Shown one piece after another: positions 1 to 6,251 of a DNA stretch of 6,251 bases (positions are counted from its first letter, which is position 1; each line of letters begins with the position of its first letter). The stretch is from CAINEC01 sp046052065. GTDB lineage: Bacteria > Bacteroidota > Bacteroidia > AKYH767-A > OLB10. The stretch spans positions 1-6,251 of the forward strand of contig JBJOND010000102.1 in the NCBI GenBank assembly GCA_046052065.1. The letters run 5' to 3'. Below the pieces are notes generated by a model. It had not been told where the DNA came from. It was given only the letters and a program-made list of their open reading frames with translations, and did no database searches. The position numbers and the translations under genes were made by a program.

Positions 1-1148
1 AATAATACAGGAGATAAGAATGCACCTTTATCAGTTCCATCACCTAGCGGTGTCATATCTGAATTACCAAAAACAATTTCTTGTGTTTGAGCTAATAGTT
101 GAATTTTCTCCTTCACCTCTTGCACTTGACTCGCAGAGGCTAATGGTCCCATGCGAACACCTTCTACATTTGGATCGCCAATGCTGGTAGTTGATAATCG
201 TTTGCTCAAAGCTAATTGAACATCTTCTACTAAATTTTCAGGCACCATAATACGACGGACAGCAGTACATTTTTGTCCCGCTTTCACCGTCATTTCACGT
301 TGAACTTCTTTAATAAAAATATCAAATTCAGGAGTACCTGGAATTGCATCGGGTCCGAGAATACAAGAGTTCAAAGAATCAGCTTCCATATTAAAAGGAA
401 CCGATTCTTCTAAAATTCGCGGGTGTGACTTCAACATTTTTCCTGTTGATGCTGAACCTGTGAATGTAACTACATCTTGGTTAGTAACATGTTCTAAAAT
501 TCCATTGGCAGAACCGCAGATTAATTGCAAACTTCCCTCTGGTAAAATTCCCGAAGCAACAATTTCTTTCACGACTGATTCTGTTAAGAAAGAGGTTACT
601 GTTGCAGGTTTAACAATCGCAGGAACGCCCGCTAAAAAGTTCACTGCAATTTTCTCCAACATTCCCCAAACAGGAAAGTTAAATGCGTTGATATGAATAG
701 CTACTCCTTCTTTCGGAACACATAAATGGTGACCAATGAAAGAACCACCTTTCGATAACATCACAGGATCTCCATCGATGCAATACGGCATATCTGGAAA
801 TTGTCTACGCAGACTTGCATAAGCGAATAAGTTACCAATTCCTCCTTCAATATCAATCCAGCTATCTACACGTGTTGCACCAGTTGCCCAACTGATTTTA
901 TAGAAATCTTCTTTCTTAGCTGTAAGATGCATTGCTAAAGCTTTTAGCATTCTTCCTCGCTCGTGAAAAGTTAACTTGCGAAGCGCAGGTCCGCCGACCG
1001 TTCTTGCATAGTTGGTCATTAAGGCAAAGTCGAGACCTTTTGATGATGCAGTAGCATAAGCACTGCCGTTAACTGCGTTATATAAAACCTGCCCTTCTCC
1101 TTCTCCTGCAACCCATTTTCCAAGGGCGTAATTCATTAGCTTATTCAT
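1..1148 (-). CDS. paaZ: PaaZ, oxepin-CoA hydrolase / semialdehyde dehydrogenase, N-terminal part (3' end beyond window)
   Basis: This is the aldehyde dehydrogenase half of the bifunctional ring-opening enzyme of phenylacetate catabolism. In the family, a C-terminal MaoC-like hydratase domain opens oxepin-CoA, and this N-terminal domain oxidises the resulting semialdehyde to 3-oxo-5,6-dehydrosuberyl-CoA with NADP+, in the cytoplasm. I translated the minus strand by hand: it is open from 1148 to the window edge, 382 codons. It aligns closely with E. coli PaaZ from memory (681 residues), so about 56% is present. Visible landmarks are ATRxDSWIDIEGGIG near 91-105, HINAFNFP (152-159, oxyanion Asn157), VKPA (179-182), GSASTG (231-236), MEADSLN with general base Glu255, and GQKCTA with catalytic Cys294. 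All are intact. The hydratase domain lies outside the window and cannot be confirmed. The start at 1148 matches the E. coli N terminus residue for residue in length up to a shared G-x-W; a second ATG at 1136 is less likely. It lies 65 bp after the membrane-protein gene and has its own promoter-like element. Confidence 0.93.
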   Translation of the reverse strand, partial: MNKLMNYALGKWVAGEGEGQVLYNAVNGSAYATASSKGLDFALMTNYARTVGGPALRKLTFHERGRMLKALAMHLTAKKEDFYKISWATGATRVDSWIDIEGGIGNLFAYASLRRQFPDMPYCIDGDPVMLSKGGSFIGHHLCVPKEGVAIHINAFNFPVWGMLEKIAVNFLAGVPAIVKPATVTSFLTESVVKEIVASGILPEGSLQLICGSANGILEHVTNQDVVTFTGSASTGKMLKSHPRILEESVPFNMEADSLNSCILGPDAIPGTPEFDIFIKEVQREMTVKAGQKCTAVRRIMVPENLVEDVQLALSKRLSTTSIGDPNVEGVRMGPLASASQVQEVKEKIQLLAQTQEIVFGNSDMTPLGDGTDKGAFLSPVL

Positions 1149-1166
1149 AGGTAATTTATTTGTTTG

Positions 1167-1174
1167 CAAAAATA
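1167..1174 (-). promoter_or_regulatory. Candidate Bacteroidota -7 promoter element for paaZ
   Basis: On the minus strand this reads TATTTTTG, an exact match to the Bacteroidota sigma-A -7 consensus TAnnTTTG. It ends 18 bases before the paaZ ATG, so transcription would start about 12 bases ahead of the gene. I see no clear TTG-type -33 element at the usual 19-21 base spacing. The gap between the two minus-strand genes holds nothing else that I can recognise, and no hairpin terminator. paaZ may therefore be transcribed both from here and by readthrough. Confidence 0.45.
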
Positions 1175-1213
1175 CAATTTGATTTGTTTCTAAATCTTGA
1201 TGATGTATCTATT

Positions 1214-2764
1214 TTACTTTTTTCTTGTAAGCAATTGAATGTTGTTATCCTGATAAGTCACTTTAAACTGCTCATTTAAGAGCGCATTTACGGATTTATC
1301 ACAAGAGTCTTCAGGGTTGCTATTTTCTTTTTTCCAAACTGAAACAGTTGTTATTTTACGACGAAAGGTGTTTTCAAAATTAGCAAGTTGTACACAAGGA
1401 TGATTGGATGAAGTATAATTACCTAGCGCTTTTTCAGGGTTTTTTGATTCTTTCCAAACGAGCGGGAAATGACCCTGTGTGGGCTCATAATTATCCAATA
1501 CCATTGCCTTGCTAACGGCACCCATATACGAGCACATGTTGGCATGCATCCAATTCGGACTATAATTCAAAGGCATTATCAGATTAGAATCTTGAAGTTG
1601 TTTTCCTGCCTCGATGAATGAATGTGCATCATCGCTTAATCCTTTTTGCGTTGGATAATGATGAAATAACATCATGGAACTAAATCCAACAGAAAATATA
1701 GCCATTGTAATGCTTTTTATTTTGGAAGATTCAACGGAGGCCAACCAAAAAATTAAACAGATAAAAAAGAGCTGAATAATACGAATGGATAATATTCCGC
1801 CAGACGCTAAACTATCCGGTAAAACAAAAATCATCAAGAGCGAAACAATCATTAATAAAATGGGAAATAACTGAAGCCTGATCTTTTTCCTTTCGATAAA
1901 TGTCCATACTAAAGCAAGCAGAATAAAGAACGAGTAAATCAACGTCAGACCATTTTCATCATCATAATTATATACGATAAAAATCCTTGATTCGATAATC
2001 TGCTGTATCAAATCCATGAAAGGTAAATATGATACTTCTCCTCTGTATCCATTGGCTCCACTCAGCCACACAAATAATCCGGAGAATAAAATCCACGGAA
2101 GTGAGAAAATAGATAAGAACTTAATTTCTTTCCAAAAGTCGCCATTCAATTTTCTCCAATGACTTAACGTATATAAGCCCATTGCAATAACGGTAAATAA
2201 AAAGATAACGAGGTGTGAAAAATATATCAGCGCGAGCCAACAAAAGCCGATTAGCACATTTTTGAAATTGAAATTATTTCTGTTGTTAATCCACCAGGAA
2301 AGTGCAAAAGGAAATAATGCGAATGCGAGTGAATAATTGATAAAACCAAGACAAAAAACGAAGTTGAATAAGAATGGAAAGAGCATCCATGAGTTTAATA
2401 AACTATCCGACTGAAACGAACGAATAAGTTTGCGATATCCGAATGCAGTTAATAGTAGAACAGCTAATAACATGACTTTTTCTACCATCAAAACAGGTAA
2501 AATAAAAGTCAATAGCGACATTATAAAATGGCCTGTCCAATTAGGCTCAGGAAATGCATTGAATTGCAGGAAGAAATGTGGTTGCGAGATGATATTATAT
2601 GATTGAGTACTTAACAATTCACGAATTAAAACCGAATTGTACAAATGAGCTGGGCCATCGAGCGTAACGAAAGGAGTCAGCAATAAAACAGGTAAAAGAT
2701 GTAAAAACAGAATAATTCGAAAGCCCCATTTTTCAATAGCCTGCAGGTTGTCGTTTTTAATCAT
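1214..2764 (-). CDS. Polytopic membrane protein, possible GT-C-type glycosyltransferase-like protein of unknown function
   Basis: I do not recognise a named family with certainty. The product has about 516 residues. Numbering here follows the 521-codon open frame from 2779, so subtract 5 for the ATG start. Hydrophobic stretches lie near 20-40, 84-116 (probably two), 130-163, 174-205, 219-240, 277-295, 303-320, 332-348 and 356-373, giving roughly ten or eleven helices. A soluble domain of about 148 residues follows, with Cys415, Cys462 and Cys493. The loop after the first helix carries DGPAHLYN (41-48), followed later by PEPNWTGH (77-84). An acidic residue in the first outer loop, a polytopic core and a soluble C-terminal tail are the layout of GT-C glycosyltransferases that use lipid-linked sugars, so an envelope glycan role is a reasonable inference, not a demonstration. 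The open frame extends to 2779, but that codon is TTG; the first ATG is at 2764 and I prefer it. The stop is TAA. It is divergent from dnaX, with paaZ 65 bp downstream. Confidence 0.8.
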   Translation of the reverse strand: MIKNDNLQAIEKWGFRIILFLHLLPVLLLTPFVTLDGPAHLYNSVLIRELLSTQSYNIISQPHFFLQFNAFPEPNWTGHFIMSLLTFILPVLMVEKVMLLAVLLLTAFGYRKLIRSFQSDSLLNSWMLFPFLFNFVFCLGFINYSLAFALFPFALSWWINNRNNFNFKNVLIGFCWLALIYFSHLVIFLFTVIAMGLYTLSHWRKLNGDFWKEIKFLSIFSLPWILFSGLFVWLSGANGYRGEVSYLPFMDLIQQIIESRIFIVYNYDDENGLTLIYSFFILLALVWTFIERKKIRLQLFPILLMIVSLLMIFVLPDSLASGGILSIRIIQLFFICLIFWLASVESSKIKSITMAIFSVGFSSMMLFHHYPTQKGLSDDAHSFIEAGKQLQDSNLIMPLNYSPNWMHANMCSYMGAVSKAMVLDNYEPTQGHFPLVWKESKNPEKALGNYTSSNHPCVQLANFENTFRRKITTVSVWKKENSNPEDSCDKSVNALLNEQFKVTYQDNNIQLLTRKK

Positions 2765-2896
2765 GCTGAAAAATACCAAATTATTGGGACAGCCAAATTA
2801 GATTTTTCCGAAGCATTGAATTTTAGGGATTTAAAAATATTCACAATGATAAAAAACTGAAAAATGACATTGTCTTTTTCGATACATTTGTCATGT
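2765..2896. other. Divergent intergenic region between the membrane-protein gene and dnaX
   Basis: This AT-rich stretch of about 130 bp must hold the promoters for both directions. Toward dnaX there is an exact TAnnTTTG element (2883-2890). Toward the membrane-protein gene I find only near matches: two copies of TAATTTGG, which are one base short in the spacer, and TATTTTTC, which has one mismatch, just ahead of the ATG. A short inverted repeat, CATTG (2814-2818) with CAATG (2844-2848), is too weak to call an operator. Confidence 0.4.
2883..2890 (+). promoter_or_regulatory. Candidate Bacteroidota -7 promoter element for dnaX
   Basis: The sequence TACATTTG matches the TAnnTTTG consensus exactly. 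Its last base is only 6 bases before the preferred dnaX ATG at 2897. Transcription from it would begin at or within a base or two of the start codon, giving a leaderless or nearly leaderless message. The bases before the ATG lack the A-rich leader seen ahead of icd, which fits. No convincing -33 TTG is seen at normal spacing; a TTG at 2870-2872 is too close. Confidence 0.4.
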
Positions 2897-4744
2897 ATGA
2901 ATCAGTTTGTAGTATCGGCACGAAAATACAGGCCAGCGACCTTTGATACCGTTGTTGGACAAGCGCAAATTACGAATACCTTAAAGAATGCAATTCGTAA
3001 TAATCATTTGGCGCAGTCGTTTTTATTCTGCGGACCACGTGGAGTTGGAAAAACAACTTGTGCACGTATCTTAGCAAAGACCATCAATTGTCAGTTTATC
3101 ACTGATGCCAACGAGGCATGTAACCAATGCGAATCGTGTGTATCGTTTAACAACGGGCAATCATTAAACATTTTCGAATTAGATGCAGCTTCTAATAATT
3201 CTGTAGATGACATCCGAAATTTAGTTGAGCAAGTACGATTCTCTCCTGCTTCGGGTAAATATAAAATCTATATCATTGATGAGGTTCACATGCTATCATC
3301 ATCAGCCTTCAATGCCTTTTTAAAGACGTTAGAAGAGCCACCATCGTATGCTATTTTCATTTTAGCTACTACGGAAAAACATAAAATTATTCCTACCATT
3401 CTTTCACGCTGTCAGATATTTGATTTTAACAGAATTCAAGTAGAAGATATTGCGAATCATCTTGCTTATGTGGCAGGTAAAGAAGGTGTGGAAGCAGAGA
3501 TGGATGCATTGCATATGATTGCTCAAAAGGCAGACGGTGCTCTTCGTGATTCACTTTCTATTTTTGATCAGATTGTCAGCTTTGCAGGAAATAAATTAAC
3601 CTATAAAGATGTAATCGATAATCTGAATATTCTTGATTACGATTATTACTTCAGAGTTACGGATCATATTCTGGGAGGAAATATCCCAAGTTCACTTTTA
3701 CTATTCAATGAAATTTTATCTAGTGGCTTTGATGGACATACATTCATAAACGGATTAGCAGCTCACTTTCGTGATTTGTTAGTTTGTCAGGATGCCTCTA
3801 CCATTCAATTGCTGGAAGTAAGTAATAGCACAAAAGCAAGATATAGCGAGCAATCGAAAAAGACTCCGGTCCTTTTGCTTTTGAGTTTACTTGATATCTG
3901 CAATCGTTGTGATTTAGATTATAAAGCATCCAAGAATCAACGACTCCATGTGGAGTTAGCCTTAATCAGGATGTGTTCCGCCGGTAATTCGTTATCAGGC
4001 GAAAAAAAAAATCCTGAATTAATTACTTCGGTTCCTCCAGTTAGCGAAGCACAAGCTGCTCCTTCTGGACCAGTTGTTACAGCACCACCTGTTGCATCGG
4101 CCCCAGTTGTTAATAATAATCCGGTTGCATCAGCTCCAGTTGTATCAGTTCCTGTTGCGCCTGCTCCAGTCCCTCCTGTTGCTACGACACCTACTCCTGT
4201 CAAAGAAATTATTCCTGTAGAAGAAGTTAGATCCGAAGAAGAAAAAGTAGCGCCTAAGTTGGTAAAAGGAATTGGGGGTATGAAAGGTTTTTCACTCTCA
4301 GCTATTGGTAAGCCAAAGCAAGAGGAAGTGGTTGATGCTACTGCTGAAATTGTAGTCGAAAATAAACAGAATGCTAAAGTGGATGAAGCAGAAATGCAGA
4401 AACATTGGTTGACATTTGCAGAGCGTTTTAATAAGTCAGGCGGACATCAGATTTATACAACACTAATGATGAACAAGCCGACTATGCTCAATGATCAAGA
4501 GATTGAATTAGTTATACATAATAAAGCGCAGGAAGTAGTTTTGCAGGATGAGAAATCAATTATCCTGGAATACCTGCGTGAGCAGTTGAAAAATGATCAT
4601 TTAAATCTTCAGACGCGCATTGTCGATTTAAGTGGAGCGAAAGAATTAATCACTAGTCCGAAGGATAAATACAGAGTTATGATGCAAACGAATCCTGATA
4701 TTGATGAATTAAGAATCAGACTCGGGTTAGAAATCGATTATTAA
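2897..4744 (+). CDS. dnaX: DNA polymerase III subunits gamma/tau (DnaX clamp loader ATPase)
   Basis: DnaX is the ATPase core of the clamp loader, which opens the beta sliding clamp and places it on primed DNA; the longer tau form also tethers the polymerase and helicase. The 615-residue product shows the AAA+ module in order: Walker A GPRGVGKT (46-53), the four zinc-binding cysteines C65, C75, C78 and C81, Walker B IYIIDEVH (124-131), sensor 1 ATTEKHK (157-163) with the SRC arginine finger (170-172), and sensor 2 GALRDS (214-219). The collar domain follows to about 365, then a Pro/Ala/Val-rich linker (about 379-440), then a tau-type C-terminal region (about 495-615). The open frame extends to an ATG at 2864, but Bacteroidota DnaX proteins begin directly with a M-x-x-F-V-V-S-A-R-K-Y-R-P sequence, so I place the start at 2897. 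E. coli tau has 643 residues, so the length is normal. A ten-A run at codons 369-372 may yield a gamma form. icd follows after 62 bp. Confidence 0.97.
   Translation: MNQFVVSARKYRPATFDTVVGQAQITNTLKNAIRNNHLAQSFLFCGPRGVGKTTCARILAKTINCQFITDANEACNQCESCVSFNNGQSLNIFELDAASNNSVDDIRNLVEQVRFSPASGKYKIYIIDEVHMLSSSAFNAFLKTLEEPPSYAIFILATTEKHKIIPTILSRCQIFDFNRIQVEDIANHLAYVAGKEGVEAEMDALHMIAQKADGALRDSLSIFDQIVSFAGNKLTYKDVIDNLNILDYDYYFRVTDHILGGNIPSSLLLFNEILSSGFDGHTFINGLAAHFRDLLVCQDASTIQLLEVSNSTKARYSEQSKKTPVLLLLSLLDICNRCDLDYKASKNQRLHVELALIRMCSAGNSLSGEKKNPELITSVPPVSEAQAAPSGPVVTAPPVASAPVVNNNPVASAPVVSVPVAPAPVPPVATTPTPVKEIIPVEEVRSEEEKVAPKLVKGIGGMKGFSLSAIGKPKQEEVVDATAEIVVENKQNAKVDEAEMQKHWLTFAERFNKSGGHQIYTTLMMNKPTMLNDQEIELVIHNKAQEVVLQDEKSIILEYLREQLKNDHLNLQTRIVDLSGAKELITSPKDKYRVMMQTNPDIDELRIRLGLEIDY
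4002..4011 (+). promoter_or_regulatory. Candidate slippage/frameshift site in dnaX producing a gamma-type subunit
   Basis: Ten consecutive A residues span the codons GAA AAA AAA AAT (residues 369-372), just after the collar domain and before the linker. In the -1 frame (or with one extra A in the RNA) the reading goes AAA TCC TGA, ending at 4017. In the +1 frame (or with one A fewer) it goes ATC CTG AAT TAA, ending at 4022. Either event therefore truncates the protein at about 373-374 residues. E. coli dnaX makes gamma by -1 ribosomal frameshifting at A AAA AAG, and Thermus thermophilus dnaX does so by transcriptional slippage on nine As. A weak possible hairpin, CTTCG (4026-4030) with CGAAG (4045-4049) and a 14-base loop, lies downstream; the lack of a strong stem would favour slippage over stimulated frameshifting. 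That choice is inference. Confidence 0.6.
4091..4144 (+). repeat. Imperfect direct repeat encoding VASAPVV in the DnaX linker
   Basis: Two 21-base units (4091-4111 and 4124-4144), 33 bases apart, differ at only a few positions and both encode VASAPVV. They sit in a low-complexity Pro/Ala/Val segment of the DnaX linker with further degenerate copies on both sides. This is the sort of flexible linker that joins the ATPase part of DnaX to the polymerase-binding tail. Its length probably varies between relatives by repeat gain and loss. Confidence 0.6.
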
Positions 4745-4758
4745 GAACGAATAAATTA

Positions 4759-4766
4759 TAAATTTG
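4759..4766 (+). promoter_or_regulatory. Candidate Bacteroidota -7 promoter element for icd
   Basis: TAAATTTG is an exact match to TAnnTTTG in the 62-bp gap between dnaX and icd. Transcription would start near 4772, leaving a leader of about 35 bases. The leader is very rich in A and has no Shine-Dalgarno sequence, which is the usual Bacteroidota arrangement for well-translated genes. No clear -33 TTG is present and no hairpin terminator separates dnaX from icd, so readthrough from dnaX is also possible. Confidence 0.5.
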
Positions 4767-4806
4767 CAAACTGAAATAATTATATCAAATAAAATAAAAA
4801 TTAGAA

Positions 4807-6144
4807 ATGGAAGGCGGAAAAATCTCAATTCAAAATGGAAAGTTAGTAGTACCAGATCAACCAATTATCCCTTTTATCGAAGGTGATGGAACTGGTCCAG
4901 ATATCTGGGCAGCATCAGTACGTGTAATGGATGCAGCTGTAGAAAAGGCTTATGGCGGAAAGAAAAAAATTATCTGGAAAGAAGTTTTAGCAGGAGAAAA
5001 AGCATTTAATCAAACAGGCAGCTGGTTACCAGATGAAACTTTAGATGCGTTTAAAGAATATTTAGTTGGTATCAAAGGTCCATTAACTACTCCAGTTGGC
5101 GGTGGTATCCGTTCGTTGAATGTGGCATTACGTCAGATTCTCGATTTATATGTTTGTCTTCGTCCTGTTCGTTGGTTTGAAGGAACCCCTTCTCCAGTGA
5201 AGAATCCGGGTGCTGTTGACATGACTATTTTCCGTGAGAATACAGAAGATATTTATGCAGGGATTGAATTTGCAGCAGGTACACCTGAGAATGCAAAAGT
5301 AATGGAGTTCATTGCAAAAGAATTCCCGAAAGAGTTTAATAAAATCCGTTTTGGTACTGCAGAGAAAGCAGAAGCATATTTAAAAACTGCAGGTGCTGAT
5401 ACAAGCGCTGATTCAGTAGCTGTAAACGTTGGAATTGGTATTAAGCCTGTAAGTAAAGTTGGTACTGAGCGTTTAGTGGGTGCAGCAATTGAATTTGCTA
5501 TCCGTCATAAAAGAAAATCAGTAACCATCGTACACAAAGGAAACATCATGAAGTTTACTGAAGGTGGATTCCGCGATTGGGGTTATGCTTTAGCAGAAAG
5601 TCAGTATGGTGATAAGTGCTACACTTGGATGCAGTGGGAGAAAACGAAGAAAGAAAAAGGCGAAGCAGCTGCCAATGATGAACAAAAAGCAGCTTTAGCA
5701 TCAGGAAAAATTTTAGTGAAAGATGCAATTGCTGATATCGCATTACAACAAGTTTTAACGCGTCCTGAAGATTTTGATGTGATTGCAACATTGAACTTGA
5801 ATGGTGATTATTTATCAGATGCATTAGCAGCGCAGGTTGGTGGAATCGGTATTGCACCAGGTGCGAATATCAACTACGTAACAGGACATGCTATTTTCGA
5901 AGCGACTCACGGAACTGCTCCTAAGTATGCTAATCAAGATAAAGTAAATCCAGGATCTGTGATTTTATCTGGGGCAATGATGATGGAACATTTAGGTTGG
6001 TTAGAAGCAGCTCAGTTAATGTACAGCGGTATCGAAAAGAGTATCGCAGCTAAGCGTGTGACTTACGATTTTCACCGTTTGATGGAAGGAGCAACAATGC
6101 TAAAGTGCTCTGAATTCGGCGACGAGATTATCAAAAACATGTAA
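4807..6144 (+). CDS. icd: Isocitrate dehydrogenase, NADP-dependent
   Basis: This cytoplasmic TCA-cycle enzyme oxidatively decarboxylates isocitrate to 2-oxoglutarate, reducing NADP+ and using Mg2+ or Mn2+. The 445-residue product follows the E. coli enzyme (416 residues) along its length. Substrate contacts are conserved: Ser103, Asn105 and Arg109 in GGGIRSLNVALRQ (98-110), Arg119, Arg143, Tyr150 and Lys244. The metal-binding aspartates are Asp306, Asp334 and Asp338. NADP rather than NAD specificity is supported by Lys373 and Tyr374 in HGTAPKYA (368-375) and by Tyr420 and Arg424, the counterparts of E. coli Lys344, Tyr345, Tyr391 and Arg395. Ser103 corresponds to the serine phosphorylated by AceK in E. 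coli; no aceK is visible here. The extra length is mainly a 22-residue insertion between 183 and 208, in the clasp region, plus a shorter one near 275-300. The ATG at 4807 is preceded by an A-rich leader. The next gene starts 30 bp downstream. Confidence 0.97.
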   Translation: MEGGKISIQNGKLVVPDQPIIPFIEGDGTGPDIWAASVRVMDAAVEKAYGGKKKIIWKEVLAGEKAFNQTGSWLPDETLDAFKEYLVGIKGPLTTPVGGGIRSLNVALRQILDLYVCLRPVRWFEGTPSPVKNPGAVDMTIFRENTEDIYAGIEFAAGTPENAKVMEFIAKEFPKEFNKIRFGTAEKAEAYLKTAGADTSADSVAVNVGIGIKPVSKVGTERLVGAAIEFAIRHKRKSVTIVHKGNIMKFTEGGFRDWGYALAESQYGDKCYTWMQWEKTKKEKGEAAANDEQKAALASGKILVKDAIADIALQQVLTRPEDFDVIATLNLNGDYLSDALAAQVGGIGIAPGANINYVTGHAIFEATHGTAPKYANQDKVNPGSVILSGAMMMEHLGWLEAAQLMYSGIEKSIAAKRVTYDFHRLMEGATMLKCSEFGDEIIKNM

Positions 6145-6174
6145 TTGTAAAAGTTAAATTAGTTAACAGCAACA

Positions 6175-6251
6175 ATGGCTATTCTGGCAAGCATTATTAA
6201 AAAAGGAATCGAACTGCGACATAAAATTCGTCGTTCAGAGAAGTCTCCTTT
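6175..6251 (+). CDS. N terminus of an unidentified protein, possibly GH3 auxin-responsive promoter family (3' end beyond window)
   Basis: An ATG at 6175 opens a frame that runs to the window edge, giving 25 codons that begin MAILASIIKKGIELRHKI and continue with basic residues. The start lies 30 bp after the icd stop on the same strand, in an A-rich leader with no TAnnTTTG element, so co-transcription with icd is likely. The opening resembles, from memory, the N terminus of Bacteroidota proteins annotated as GH3 auxin-responsive promoter family (acyl-adenylate-forming-like enzymes). Twenty-five residues cannot decide this, and the family assignment is a guess. That it is a real gene is more likely than not. 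Confidence 0.55.
   Translation, partial: MAILASIIKKGIELRHKIRRSEKSP

Noticed and set aside
460..696. Plus-strand open frame of 78 codons
   Set aside because: It lies wholly antisense to paaZ, whose minus-strand reading frame contains conserved active-site and cofactor motifs through this stretch; the plus-strand translation resembles no protein I recognise.
2814..2848. Inverted repeat CATTG / CAATG in the divergent intergenic region
   Set aside because: The arms are only five bases, in AT-rich DNA, with no extended symmetry; this is expected by chance and not enough for an operator or terminator.
4026..4049. Hairpin CTTCG/CGAAG as a frameshift stimulator
   Set aside because: The stem is five base pairs with a 14-base loop and begins about 15 bases after the A-run, weaker and farther than the E. 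coli dnaX stem; I mention it with the slippage site but do not call it as a separate feature.
3937..4203. Minus-strand open frame of 88 codons rich in Gly, Thr and Ala
   Set aside because: It is antisense to the Pro/Ala/Val-rich linker of dnaX; its composition is just the complement of that low-complexity repeat.
4745..4806. Possible terminator between dnaX and icd
   Set aside because: The gap is AT-rich but has no GC-rich stem followed by a T-run; the only symmetry is the short palindrome TTTGCAAA overlapping the promoter-like element.
5555..5857. Minus-strand open frame of 100 codons
   Set aside because: It lies antisense inside icd, where the plus strand carries conserved metal-binding and substrate residues; no promoter or recognisable domain supports it.

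Overview
The window most likely comes from an AT-rich member of the Bacteroidota, on the Flavobacteriales/Chitinophagales/Sphingobacteriales side. I cannot place it more finely. Three things point there. The proteins read like Bacteroidota versions of their families, for example a DnaX beginning MNQFVVSARKYRP. There are no Shine-Dalgarno sequences ahead of the starts. Exact copies of the Bacteroidota -7 promoter element (TAnnTTTG) lie just upstream of three of the five genes.

Layout: two genes on the minus strand occupy the left part and three on the plus strand the right part, diverging from an intergenic region of about 130 bp (2765-2896). On the minus strand, reading leftward, a polytopic membrane protein of unassigned function (1214-2764) is followed after 65 bp by the first 382 codons of paaZ (1-1148, cut by the window edge), the bifunctional ring-opening enzyme of phenylacetate degradation. 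On the plus strand come dnaX (2897-4744), the clamp-loader subunit of DNA polymerase III; icd (4807-6144), NADP-dependent isocitrate dehydrogenase of the TCA cycle; and the first 25 codons of another gene (6175 onward, cut by the window edge).

The genes do not form one pathway. dnaX is replication, icd is central carbon metabolism, paaZ is aromatic catabolism (its end products, acetyl-CoA and succinyl-CoA, enter the TCA cycle), and the membrane protein is probably an envelope function. This looks like an ordinary chromosomal housekeeping region, with no mobile element, tRNA, rRNA, CRISPR array or obvious foreign segment.

The most interesting signal is inside dnaX. A run of ten A residues (4002-4011) lies exactly where the AAA+/collar part of the protein ends and the Pro/Ala/Val-rich linker begins. 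Stop codons lie within one to four codons in both alternative frames. This is the architecture expected for production of a short gamma-type subunit next to full-length tau by ribosomal frameshifting or transcriptional slippage. The product would be about 373 residues. I see no evidence of a wholly new multi-gene system here.
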